This document shows positions 1-5,732 of a stretch of 10,815 nucleotides of DNA, in pieces; position 1 is the first letter of the stretch, and each line of letters starts with the position of its first letter. The notes beneath the pieces are model-generated. The model was not told the origin of the DNA, did not search any database, and worked only from the letters and a program-made list of their open reading frames with translations. Both the position numbers and the translations under genes were made by a program. This stretch comes from DASTCC01 sp035711465 (GTDB lineage Bacteria; Acidobacteriota; Vicinamibacteria; Vicinamibacterales; SCN-69-37), in NCBI GenBank assembly GCA_035711465.1, contig DASTCC010000468.1:1-10815 (forward strand), given 5' to 3'.

Positions 1-351
1 CATCAGATAGACGAGCCGTGCGGGCGTCTTCGATGCCGATTCGTCGGCCGCGGCCGTCAGCCAGGCGAACGACGACACGATCAGGATCGACGCCGCGAGC
101 ACGTGCAGTGCGCTCGACGTCATCAGCCCGAAAAGGCCTCGTCGTTCCGACGCGATCACCACCGCGGCAAATGTCGGGCAGTCGCTCGGCGGCGCCTCGG
201 CGGCTGCGATCGCGCGAACCAGCGCGATGGCGTCCGCTTCGCCGACGTAGCCGCGCGCCGTCGGAATGCCGCCGCGCAGCACTCGAGCGGTCACCTCGCT
301 GACCGGCACGTTCGCGGCCGCGGCGACGTCGGCGATCGAATAGATCTCCAC
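1..351 (-). CDS. HTH-transmembrane protein, probable TonB-like energy transducer (5' part only)
   Basis: The gene is cut by the left edge; 117 codons from the GTG at 351 are visible and the frame is still open. Residues 4-50 look like a MerR/excisionase-type HTH (YSIADVAAAANVPVSEV, then RGGIPTARGYVGEADAIALV). Residues 76-100 form one hydrophobic membrane segment, followed by a short linker and ARLVYLM at the cut. In Vicinamibacteria-type Acidobacteriota this order (MerR-like head, TM helix, an 'ARLVFL' stretch, then a glycine-rich linker) is what I recall for proteins annotated as energy transducer TonB, in which the C-terminal TonB domain couples inner-membrane proton motive force to outer-membrane receptors. 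The diagnostic TonB domain is outside the window, so that call is inference. No Shine-Dalgarno precedes the GTG, and upstream codons stay open to a TTG, so the start is uncertain. Codon use is normal GC-rich coding. Confidence 0.6.
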   Translation of the reverse strand, partial: MEIYSIADVAAAANVPVSEVTARVLRGGIPTARGYVGEADAIALVRAIAAAEAPPSDCPTFAAVVIASERRGLFGLMTSSALHVLAASILIVSSFAWLTAAADESASKTPARLVYLM

Positions 352-363
352 GCGGCGTTGTAG

Positions 364-378
364 GGCAAATATCTTGCC
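364..378. promoter_or_regulatory. Short inverted repeat just upstream of the HTH/TonB-like gene
   Basis: GGCAAATATCTTGCC has perfect 5-base arms (GGCAA/TTGCC) around an AT-rich 5-base centre. It sits 13-27 bases upstream of the GTG at 351, in an otherwise very GC-rich region. The minus-strand AT core (GATATT) could also serve as a -10 element. A regulator site is possible, but there is only one copy and the binding protein is unknown. Confidence 0.3.
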
Positions 379-403
379 GATCCCGGAAGGGACCCGTAGG
401 ACC

Positions 404-424
404 AAAAAGGCGCGAAGACGCGCC
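404..424 (-). terminator. Intrinsic terminator after the O-methyltransferase gene
   Basis: Read on the minus strand, GGCGCG-TCTT-CGCGCC forms a perfect 6-bp GC stem with a 4-base loop, followed at once by five Ts. It lies 70 bases past the methyltransferase stop (494) and upstream of the next minus-strand gene. A second hairpin, with arms 428-432 and 438-442 (CCTGC/GCAGG) extended by CCGT/ACGG at 424-427 and 445-448, lies just before it. No known riboswitch family is recognised here. Confidence 0.7.
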
Positions 425-493
425 CGTCCTGCAACCGGCAGGGGACGGTGAGTGTCCTGGTACGACACGCTCCGGCGCGGCTCTCGCCAGAGA

Positions 494-1186
494 TCAGCGA
501 ACGGTTTGAGTCACGATCGAGATCGCGAAGCCGTCGTGGCCCTTGGCGCCGACCGTCTGGAGCACCGTCGTCAGCAGCCCTGAATCTGCGCCTGCGATCT
601 GCAGGTACTCGCGCACGGCACGCGCGTCCGCGCCGCCTCCTGCCACATCCGCAACCGCGCCCTTGCGGACGACGTTGTCGGCGACAATCAGGCCGCCGTG
701 GCGAACGAGCGGACGGACCCGGCGCAGGTAGGCGGGATACCCGGTCTTGTCGGCGTCGATGAACACGATGTCGAAGGGCTCGGCCGGCGTCATCGCTTCG
801 AGCGCCGCCATCGCCGGTCCGACGCGGACGTCCACGATCGCCGACAGGCCGGCAGCATCGAGGTTCTGACGGGCGACTTCCGCGTGACGCGCATCGATCT
901 CCAGGGTGATCAGCCGGCCGTCGGCCGGCAGGCCGCGCCCGAGACAAATCGAGCTGTAGCCGCCGAGCGTGCCGATCTCGAGGATGCGTCGTGCGTCGAT
1001 GGCGCGCGCCAGCACCGTCAGCCAGCGGCCCTGCAATGGCGAAACCGCGATGTCAGGCAGTCCCGCCGCGGCGGCGCGAGCGTACGCCGCGTCGAGCACG
1101 GGATCGGGAGGCTGGAGGCTCTGGAGAAACGCGTCGACCCGGCGCCAGTCGTCGTCCTGGCTCATCTCCGCATCATCGACGCTCAT
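494..1186 (-). CDS. Class I SAM-dependent O-methyltransferase (catechol / caffeoyl-CoA OMT-like)
   Basis: The product is a 230-residue soluble Rossmann methyltransferase, full length for the O-methyltransferase family 3 (CCoAOMT/COMT-like). The SAM-binding motif I is EIGTLGGYSS at 70-79, and the acidic residue for the SAM ribose is in TLEID at 94-98. The metal and catalytic set of this family is visible: D144 and K147 in FIDADK, and D170-N171 in GGLIVADN. These enzymes transfer a methyl group to a hydroxyl, typically of a catechol-like small molecule, using Mg2+; the substrate cannot be read here. The family also has general members of unknown function. The gene is transcribed alone, divergent from the ECF sigma gene 52 bases away, and closed by the terminator at 404-424. 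The start is uncertain: the ATG at 1186 and an in-frame ATG seven codons later both have purine-rich stretches that abut the start codon too closely. Confidence 0.88.
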   Translation of the reverse strand: MSVDDAEMSQDDDWRRVDAFLQSLQPPDPVLDAAYARAAAAGLPDIAVSPLQGRWLTVLARAIDARRILEIGTLGGYSSICLGRGLPADGRLITLEIDARHAEVARQNLDAAGLSAIVDVRVGPAMAALEAMTPAEPFDIVFIDADKTGYPAYLRRVRPLVRHGGLIVADNVVRKGAVADVAGGGADARAVREYLQIAGADSGLLTTVLQTVGAKGHDGFAISIVTQTVR

Positions 1187-1203
1187 TCCCGTCTGCGCAA
1201 CTC

Positions 1204-1231
1204 GTGAACCTTTTCACCGTTCCTCCGACTA
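1204..1231 (+). promoter_or_regulatory. ECF-type promoter of the sigma-factor operon, predicting a leaderless mRNA
   Basis: A GTGAACC element (1204-1210, core GAACC) is followed by a 15-base spacer and CGACTA (1226-1231). This fits the ECF sigma pattern of a GAAC-type -35 box, about 16 bases, and a CGTC(TA)-like -10 box. Transcription would begin near 1238-1239, which is the GTG codon of the sigma gene, and that gene has no Shine-Dalgarno. The -35 region also lies in a perfect-arm inverted repeat, GTGAA-CCTT-TTCAC (1204-1217), which could bind a regulator. Autoregulation is inferred from this layout. Confidence 0.5.
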
Positions 1232-1238
1232 CCCGAAT

Positions 1239-1775
1239 GTGACTCGACTCGACGACGAGTGGCTCGCGATCCGGTGCCAGCTTGGCGAGCCGGAGGCGTT
1301 CGACGCGCTGGTGCGACGATGGCACGGGCCGCTCGCCGCCTTTCTCCGTCGAGTCAGTCCTTCCGAGGACGTCGCCGACGATCTCGTTCAGGACGTCTGG
1401 GTGCGCATCGTCCGTGGCATCGGGCGGCTTCGTCAGCCCGGGCGCCTGCGGTCCTGGATTTTCGGCATCGCCCATCGCGCCGCCGCCGATCGTCTGCGGA
1501 TCAAGTACGCCACGCCGGTCACGGTCGAGGTCGGCGGGGAAGAGCTTGCCGCGCCGGAGCCCGACGACAGTCACGAGGAGGACCTGGCGAGGCTGGCGGA
1601 AGAGCTGGATCGCCTGCCCGTGATCGAGCGCGAGACGCTGGTGCTCTTCTATCTTCGGGAGCTGACGATCGAGGAGATCTCGGAGGCACTCGGCAGTCCG
1701 GTGGGCACCGTGAAATCGCGCTTGTTTCGCGCCCGCAATCTCCTGCGTGCGCGCCTCGAAAGGAGCAACCCGTGA
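1239..1775 (+). CDS. ECF (sigma-70 family, group 4) RNA polymerase sigma factor
   Basis: The product is 178 residues, the usual ECF size. Region 2 spans about 10-85, with the core-binding and -10 recognition helices (DDLVQDVWVRI at 48-58, then RSWIFGIAHRAAADRL). Region 4 spans about 118-172, with the pattern LPVIERETLVLFYLRELTIEEIS then GSPVGTVKSRLFRARNLLR, which is the -35-binding HTH. The two are joined by an acidic linker (98-117). It directs RNA polymerase to a small extracytoplasmic-stress type regulon. The GTG at 1239 was chosen because homology to region 2 begins just after it and because the ECF promoter would start transcription there; the frame is open further upstream but overlaps the divergent methyltransferase. 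It is first in a three-gene operon, and its stop overlaps the next start (GTGA). No soluble zinc anti-sigma gene is adjacent; the membrane protein downstream is the candidate partner. Confidence 0.9.
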   Translation: MTRLDDEWLAIRCQLGEPEAFDALVRRWHGPLAAFLRRVSPSEDVADDLVQDVWVRIVRGIGRLRQPGRLRSWIFGIAHRAAADRLRIKYATPVTVEVGGEELAAPEPDDSHEEDLARLAEELDRLPVIERETLVLFYLRELTIEEISEALGSPVGTVKSRLFRARNLLRARLERSNP

Positions 1776-2266
1776 TCGATGCCGAGACGATGCGCGATCG
1801 ACTCGCCGCCGAGCTCTCCGTTCGCGCGCGCGTCGGCTACGCGCTGCTGATGACGGCAGCGCTGCTCATGACCGGCGGCGTCATTTCACTTGCGGCGACG
1901 GAGCCTGCGCTCCCGTTGAGGACCACCTTGGCGTTCGCGTGCCTCGCTGCGGTCGGATTGTCGTGGGCGGCGTTCGCGGCGTGGGTGTTGCGTCACCGGC
2001 GGGCATTGCTGCCGACGCATCGGCTGATCGCCACGCGGCTGTCGATGGCCGTGTCGTTGAGCTACACCGCGGTCTGTGTCGCGGTCGGGCTGGCGCAGGC
2101 CAGCGCGGCGCCGCTCGTGGCAGCGGCGCTCGGCGCGGTACAGACGGCGATCGCCGTCGCTTTGCACGCGCGCGCCCGCACGCGCGTCGAGGCGCTTCGC
2201 GCCCGGCGGGCTGAGATTGAAGCGGCGATGGGGCCGCGTTCGGCACAGGAGCAAGGCAATGGGTGA
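1772..2266 (+). CDS. Four-helix membrane protein in ECF operon, possible anti-sigma partner
   Basis: I do not recognise a family. The 164-residue product has four clear hydrophobic helices at about 21-42, 50-73, 90-109 and 112-132. They are flanked by a short N-terminal cytoplasmic stretch and a charged C-terminal helix (133-155, rich in R, A and E) that should also face the cytoplasm. The GTG start overlaps the sigma stop by four bases (GTGA) and has a good ribosome site, AAAGGAG, ending about six bases upstream, so translation is probably coupled to the sigma gene. Genes in this position often encode anti-sigma factors. However, it lacks the HxxxCxxC zinc motif of classical ones, so the role is inferred from position only. 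It could equally be a small integral membrane protein of the sigma regulon. Its 3' end overlaps the hydrolase start by eight bases. Confidence 0.75.
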   Translation: MIDAETMRDRLAAELSVRARVGYALLMTAALLMTGGVISLAATEPALPLRTTLAFACLAAVGLSWAAFAAWVLRHRRALLPTHRLIATRLSMAVSLSYTAVCVAVGLAQASAAPLVAAALGAVQTAIAVALHARARTRVEALRARRAEIEAAMGPRSAQEQGNG

Positions 2267-3026
2267 GCGTTCGCGCGTCCGTACGTGGCTTCGCCGGATC
2301 TGGGTCGTGGGCGGCATCTCGTTCACGGCGTGGCTGGCGTGGAATCTCCAGTCTCGCGGCGTCGCCGCGTCGATTACCGAGTCCACCGACGCGGTCACCG
2401 TGGTCGAAGAGGCCGTGGCGACCTACTTCACGCCCCAGCGTCGCGCCGATCGCGATCCCGTCGTCGTCTTCGTGCCCGGCGGTCTGGTCGATCCGCGTGC
2501 GTACCTGCCGATTGTGCGGCGCCTCGCTGATGAAGGCACGGCGGCTGCGCTGGTCGAGATGCCGTTTCGAGCCGCGCTGAGCGAAAGCCAGCGTGAGCAG
2601 CTCTGGCAGCGCATTCGCGACGCGCACCGACGACTGGGCGCGGCCGCGCCGATGGTGCTGGCCGGGCATTCGCGTGGCGCGGCCATGGCGGCGCGTTTCG
2701 CCGCCGAACACCCGGCTGAGCTGGCCGGCCTCGTGCTCGTCGGCACGACCCATCCGCGCGATCAGGATTTGTCCGGCGCGCCGTATTTAGTTCTGAAGGT
2801 CGCCGGCACGCAGGACTGCGTCGCGCCTCTCGACGACGCTCGCGCCAACGCGGCGAAGCTGCCGCCTGCGACCGAATGGGTCGTCATCGACGGCGCCAAC
2901 CACGCCCAGTTCGGCTACTACGGCTCGCAGATCAACGACTGCCGGGCGCACGTGTCACGTGAAACTCAGCAGCGGCAGCTCCTGGATGGGATGTCGGCGT
3001 TCGTGGCTCGAGTCCGCGATCGGTAG
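2259..3026 (+). CDS. Membrane-anchored alpha/beta hydrolase (Abhydrolase_5-like)
   Basis: The product is 255 residues. An N-terminal positively charged stretch and a hydrophobic segment (14-30) act as a signal anchor, so the enzyme domain probably lies outside the inner membrane. The catalytic parts are complete: an oxyanion-region PGG at 73-75, the nucleophile elbow GHSRG with S138, the acid D186 in GTQDC, and H215 in GANHAQFG. The late GANHAQFGYYG and SRETQQ pattern resembles the Abhydrolase_5 (PF12695) group of serine esterases or lipases; the substrate is unknown. The start is the ATG at 2259, with AGGAG ending six bases upstream and an eight-base overlap with the membrane-protein gene. 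Being third in the sigma operon, it may act on an envelope or extracellular ester under stress, which is inference. Its last 95 bases overlap the 3' end of the convergent sirtuin gene. Confidence 0.85.
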   Translation: MGERSRVRTWLRRIWVVGGISFTAWLAWNLQSRGVAASITESTDAVTVVEEAVATYFTPQRRADRDPVVVFVPGGLVDPRAYLPIVRRLADEGTAAALVEMPFRAALSESQREQLWQRIRDAHRRLGAAAPMVLAGHSRGAAMAARFAAEHPAELAGLVLVGTTHPRDQDLSGAPYLVLKVAGTQDCVAPLDDARANAAKLPPATEWVVIDGANHAQFGYYGSQINDCRAHVSRETQQRQLLDGMSAFVARVRDR

Positions 3027-3834
3027 CTTGCGTCAGGACGGTGCCGACGTCGCCCTCGATCTTCAGATCGGCGAGCTCGTCGCCGCGGGTGAGACCGCGG
3101 TTCAGAATCGCGATCGGCAGCCCGGCTTCGTGGGCCTGGCGGACGAAGCGGAACCCGGAATAGACCATCAACGACGAGCCGGCGACCAGCAGCGCGTCGG
3201 CGCGGGCCAGCGCCTCGCGCGCTTCCCCGTAGCGCGGCGCCGGCACGTTCTCGCCGAAGAACACGACGTCCGGTTTGACCTGACCGCCACAGCGTTCGCA
3301 GCGCGGCGCCGCAAACGACTCGATTGCGGCGGCGTCGATATCGGCGTCGCCATCCGGCGCCGAGACAGCGGCCGCCTGCCAGGATCGATTCGTCGCCGCC
3401 ATCGTCTGCTGCACGACGTCGCGTGGCGCCCGATCGCCGCAGCCGAGGCAGACGACGACGTCGAGGCGGCCGTGGAGGTCGATGACGGCGCGGCTGCCCG
3501 CCTGCTGATGCAGGCCGTCGACGTTCTGCGTGACCAGGTGCGCCAGCGATCCTGCACGTTCCCAGGCCGCGAGCGCGCGATGCGCGTCACCCGGCGCCGC
3601 CGCCGAGAACCGCGGCCACCCCGCATACGCGCGCGCCCAGTAACGCTGATAGGTGGCCTGCTGCGTCCGGAAGGCCTGGATCATGACCGGCGGGCGCCGT
3701 TTCCATTCGCCATTCTCGTCGCGGTAGTCAGGAATGCCCGAGGCCGTGCTGCAGCCGGCGCCAGTGAGCACGAAGACGCGCCGATGACGATCGATCCAAC
3801 GGCGCAACGCGTCCGCCCGTTCCATTCCGGCCAT
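2932..3834 (-). CDS. NAD-dependent deacylase, class II sirtuin (SIRT4-like)
   Basis: The product is a 300-residue Sir2 protein. The NAD-binding start is GAGCSTASGIPDYRDENG (25-42), TQNVDGLH is at 102-109, and the catalytic histidine is H121 in DLHG. Zinc ligands are C129/C132 and C179/C182. The long segment between the two pairs, including APDGD and SFAAPRCERCGG then KPDVVFFGENV, matches the class II/SIRT4 layout rather than CobB. GSSLMVYSGF (219-228) and the NRG of ILNRG complete the fold. It removes acyl groups from protein lysines using NAD; SIRT4 relatives also show lipoamidase or ADP-ribosyl activity, and which applies here cannot be read. The core ends near residue 270, and the last 30 residues form an unrelated low-complexity tail encoded opposite the hydrolase gene. 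The ATG at 3834 was chosen at the start of homology; an in-frame ATG three codons later is an equal candidate. No clear ribosome site is visible. Confidence 0.92.
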   Translation of the reverse strand: MAGMERADALRRWIDRHRRVFVLTGAGCSTASGIPDYRDENGEWKRRPPVMIQAFRTQQATYQRYWARAYAGWPRFSAAAPGDAHRALAAWERAGSLAHLVTQNVDGLHQQAGSRAVIDLHGRLDVVVCLGCGDRAPRDVVQQTMAATNRSWQAAAVSAPDGDADIDAAAIESFAAPRCERCGGQVKPDVVFFGENVPAPRYGEAREALARADALLVAGSSLMVYSGFRFVRQAHEAGLPIAILNRGLTRGDELADLKIEGDVGTVLTQATDRGLEPRTPTSHPGAAAAEFHVTRAPGSR

Positions 3835-3916
3835 CGCCGAATCGTACTGTACCGGCGTCTGGCATCGCCGGACGTGCACTGGCCGCATCCGGACGCGTTG
3901 ACTTTGCGGCCCCGGC

Positions 3917-4000
3917 ATGAAGGTCTTCAGTGTCTGGGCCACCGATGCCGAAGGTCGAAGGACCGAGGCGGCGGCGTCGTTCGAAGTGATCGCGCGTTAA
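3917..4000 (+). pseudogene. 27-codon remnant resembling the end of an Ig/PKD-like domain
   Basis: In the 162-base gap between the sirtuin and metallopeptidase genes, one plus-strand frame reads MKVFSVWATDAEGRRTEAAA then SFEVIAR and TAA. The alternation (V-x-A-x-D-A-x-G-x-x-T ... S-F-x-V) is typical of the last strands of bacterial Ig-like or PKD domains in secreted proteins. A TGA lies six codons upstream in frame and no ribosome site precedes the ATG, so this reads as the leftover C-terminus of a lost gene rather than a working gene. A chance reading is possible. Its stop overlaps the convergent metallopeptidase stop. Confidence 0.3.
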
Positions 4001-4767
4001 CGCGGCGGGAGAGAAGCCAGCCACTCGGCCTCGGCGGCCTCGAGCGTCTGCGCGAACGCTTCCTGGAAGCGCTGGCGGATCTGCGTGCCGTTGTCCCGCG
4101 AACCGCTAATTCGGAAGAACTCCTTCACGCGATCGATGCCGAAGCGGTCGATCAAAAACCGCGCAAATGATCCGGCAATGCGGTACGACATCGTCGAATC
4201 GCTGATCCGGCGGAAGCCGTTCGTCTCGACGATCTGATCGAGCGGCGGCACGAGATTGAGACGACGATAATCCGCGGTAGCCTCGTGCACCTGCTGGCCG
4301 TTGAAGCGCGACTCGAGATCGTTGTCGCGCGGGTTCGTCTGGAATGCCACCGCGAGCCCCTCGTTGAAGAAGTCCGATGGACGCCCGACGAGCGCCGAGA
4401 ACACATGCACCGTCTCGTGATTGTCGAAGGGGAACATCGAGTGGATGGTGAAGATCTCCGGTTCGGCGAACGCATTGGTGCCGACGGTGCCGGTGAGCTC
4501 TCCCATATGCATCCGGCTGGTGTACTTGTTGTAGACGATCTTCTGCGGCAGGGAGACGCCCAGCCGCGCCACCGCCCAGTTGTAATGAGCCTCCTGGCGC
4601 GCCTCGTCGAGCGCAGCGTCGCCGGGCGAGTAGTGATACGAGAAGTGCTCGGTTTCGATCGTCGCGGTGAGCGACTGACTCGGCGACGTCGGGCTGGATC
4701 CCCCGCACGCGGCGATGACGATGATCGCCGCCAGCGGAGTCGTGCGCAGAACGGCCTTCGACTCCAT
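3997..4767 (-). CDS. Lipoprotein zinc metallopeptidase, peptidase MA-like (gluzincin)
   Basis: The product is 256 residues. Residues 1-21 form a lipoprotein signal peptide (hydrophobic PLAAIIVIAA, lipobox ending at C21, then CGGSSPTSPS), so the mature protein is a lipid-anchored envelope protein. The zinc site is H117-E118-x-x-H121 (HETVH), with the third ligand probably E136 in FFNEGLAVAF. The C-terminal AGSFARFLIDRFGIDRVKEF (198-217) is the helix usually found after the site in peptidase MA-like proteins (PF13485 group). It presumably cleaves peptides or proteins outside the cytoplasm; the substrate is unknown. The start is the ATG at 4767, chosen because GGAGGG lies five bases upstream and the signal peptide begins there. 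An in-frame ATG at 4815 lies upstream of the predicted sigma-54 transcription start and is unlikely. The gene is monocistronic as seen here. Confidence 0.85.
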   Translation of the reverse strand: MESKAVLRTTPLAAIIVIAACGGSSPTSPSQSLTATIETEHFSYHYSPGDAALDEARQEAHYNWAVARLGVSLPQKIVYNKYTSRMHMGELTGTVGTNAFAEPEIFTIHSMFPFDNHETVHVFSALVGRPSDFFNEGLAVAFQTNPRDNDLESRFNGQQVHEATADYRRLNLVPPLDQIVETNGFRRISDSTMSYRIAGSFARFLIDRFGIDRVKEFFRISGSRDNGTQIRQRFQEAFAQTLEAAEAEWLASLPPR

Positions 4768-4810
4768 CGGCGCCCTCCAGATGTGGGGCAGTGCCGGCGT
4801 CGAAGACTGG

Positions 4811-4826
4811 AGCATGAGCCGTGCCA
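4811..4826 (-). promoter_or_regulatory. Sigma-54 (-24/-12) promoter of the metallopeptidase gene
   Basis: On the minus strand the site reads TGGCACGGCTCATGCT. It matches the consensus TGGCACG-N4-TTGCW at every conserved position but one, with the GG and GC doublets correctly spaced. Transcription would start near 4800, giving a leader of about 33 bases with a good ribosome site. No enhancer-binding protein gene is in the window. The fit is strong, but promoter calls from one site remain provisional. Confidence 0.55.
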
Positions 4827-4891
4827 GCGAGGCGGACCGGCGTTCAGTCCAAACGTGGCGCGTCGCGCTGGGCCACGCCGCGCCGTACCGG

Positions 4892-4912
4892 AAAAACTCC
4901 GCGGCCGCGCGG
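4892..4912 (-). terminator. Intrinsic terminator after hsp20 (possibly bidirectional)
   Basis: Minus-strand CCGCG-CGGC-CGCGG forms a 5-bp GC stem with a 4-base loop, followed by AG and five Ts. It lies about 45 bases past the Hsp20 stop at 4956. CCTTTTCCCC follows the same stem on the plus strand, so it could work both ways. Confidence 0.5.
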
Positions 4913-4955
4913 CCTTTTCCCCAGCGCGACGCCCCGCTGGCACCCTCGAAGCGCG

Positions 4956-5519
4956 CTACTTCTCCACGTGCGGCCTGACCTCCGACGCGCCTTCGGCGAT
5001 CTGGAGCCGGCGCCCTTGACGCGTCGATTCCGGCGGCGCCGGGACCGTAATCTCGAGCACGCCGTCCCGGAACGTCGCCTTGGCCTGATCGGTCATCGTT
5101 CCCGGCGGCAACGGAATGTCACGTCGAAAGGTGCCGTAGCTGCGCTCGGATCGATAGACGCCTTCCCGTTCCTCTTCGTGCTCGTACTTGCGTTCGCCGG
5201 TCATCGTCAGACGATCGTCGTTCAGGTCGACCTGGATGTCTTCGCGCTTCAGACCGGGCAGGTCCGCTCGGACGACCAGCTCGCTGCCGCGGTGGAACAT
5301 CTCGACGGCGGGCGACCACGACCACTCGTGCTGCCCGGACGGCGACAGCCATCCGCGCGCGATCCGCGGCGCCGTCCAGCCGCGGCCGAATCCGAAGCTG
5401 TCGAAGACGCGGTCCATCTCGTCGGCGAACCGCTCGAGCATCTGGAACGGATGGGGAGAACGCTGCGCCCGATCCACGCCGCGTTCCTCACGACGGCTGA
5501 CTTCAGTCTGTCTCGGCAT
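4956..5519 (-). CDS. Small heat shock protein, Hsp20/alpha-crystallin family
   Basis: The product is 187 residues, slightly long for bacterial Hsp20. The N-terminal arm (1-67) contains the aromatic and glycine-rich FGFGRGW and WSWSP stretches expected of the oligomerisation arm. The alpha-crystallin domain runs about 68-160: ADLPGLKREDIQVDL (85-99), LTMTGERKYE, a charged HEEEREG loop, SYGTFRRDIPLP, and the signature RDGVLEITVP (151-160). The tail has a weak L-Q-I in place of the I-x-I motif. Hsp20 proteins hold unfolding proteins in soluble oligomers without ATP, in the cytoplasm. The ATG at 5519 is clear: AAGGAAGG lies five bases upstream. The ribosome site can fold into a small hairpin, suggesting heat control. 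The frame is open for 129 more codons upstream, but that part does not look like protein. The gene is divergent from the DUF6496-like gene with a 271-base spacer, and is followed by a terminator at 4892-4912. Confidence 0.95.
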   Translation of the reverse strand: MPRQTEVSRREERGVDRAQRSPHPFQMLERFADEMDRVFDSFGFGRGWTAPRIARGWLSPSGQHEWSWSPAVEMFHRGSELVVRADLPGLKREDIQVDLNDDRLTMTGERKYEHEEEREGVYRSERSYGTFRRDIPLPPGTMTDQAKATFRDGVLEITVPAPPESTRQGRRLQIAEGASEVRPHVEK

Positions 5520-5523
5520 GAGA

Positions 5524-5540
5524 ACCTTCCTTGAAAGATG
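5524..5540 (-). promoter_or_regulatory. Possible RNA hairpin masking the hsp20 ribosome site
   Basis: In the minus-strand leader, AUCUU can pair with AAGGU around a UCAAGG loop, or CUUUC with GAAGG. Either covers part of the AAGGAAGG Shine-Dalgarno (5532-5525). Such weak hairpins are used as RNA thermometers by hsp20 genes of other bacteria. The stem is only 5 bp with G-U pairs, and no ROSE or fourU consensus is seen, so this is tentative. Confidence 0.3.
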
Positions 5541-5556
5541 GTGGGACTGGATTTGT

Positions 5557-5579
5557 GGAGGCGGGGACGTCGCGCCTCC
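5557..5579 (-). promoter_or_regulatory. GC-rich inverted repeat upstream of hsp20
   Basis: GGAGGCG (5557-5563) and CGCCTCC (5573-5579) form perfect 7-base arms around a 9-base loop, 38-60 bases upstream of the Hsp20 ATG. It could be an operator or the first hairpin of the leader. It does not match the CIRCE element, and no convincing sigma-32 promoter is visible in the spacer. Confidence 0.3.
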
Positions 5580-5732
5580 GGGGCGTCTGTTGCAAGTCCG
5601 GGCGCACGGATCTCCAACGACTGGCGTGCGCGGTTCATCGACGCCGGTGAGAGACGATGCCGCACATGGGTCGGCGGCGACGTACAAACGGAAATGCGCT
5701 GCTCCGGTCCCACCGCGTGGCCGGCAGGCTCG

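Noticed and set aside
352..493. Possible cyclic-di-GMP or other riboswitch in the leader of the HTH/TonB-like gene
   Set aside because: The hairpins lack the conserved GEMM, TPP, cobalamin or glycine sequences that I could check by eye.
969..1238. 90-codon N-terminal extension of the ECF sigma factor
   Set aside because: It overlaps the divergent methyltransferase, and sigma region 2 begins just after the GTG at 1239.
2959..4170. 403-codon plus-strand frame opposite the sirtuin
   Set aside because: It is antisense to the well-conserved sirtuin, has no recognisable motifs, and runs across the gap into the metallopeptidase.
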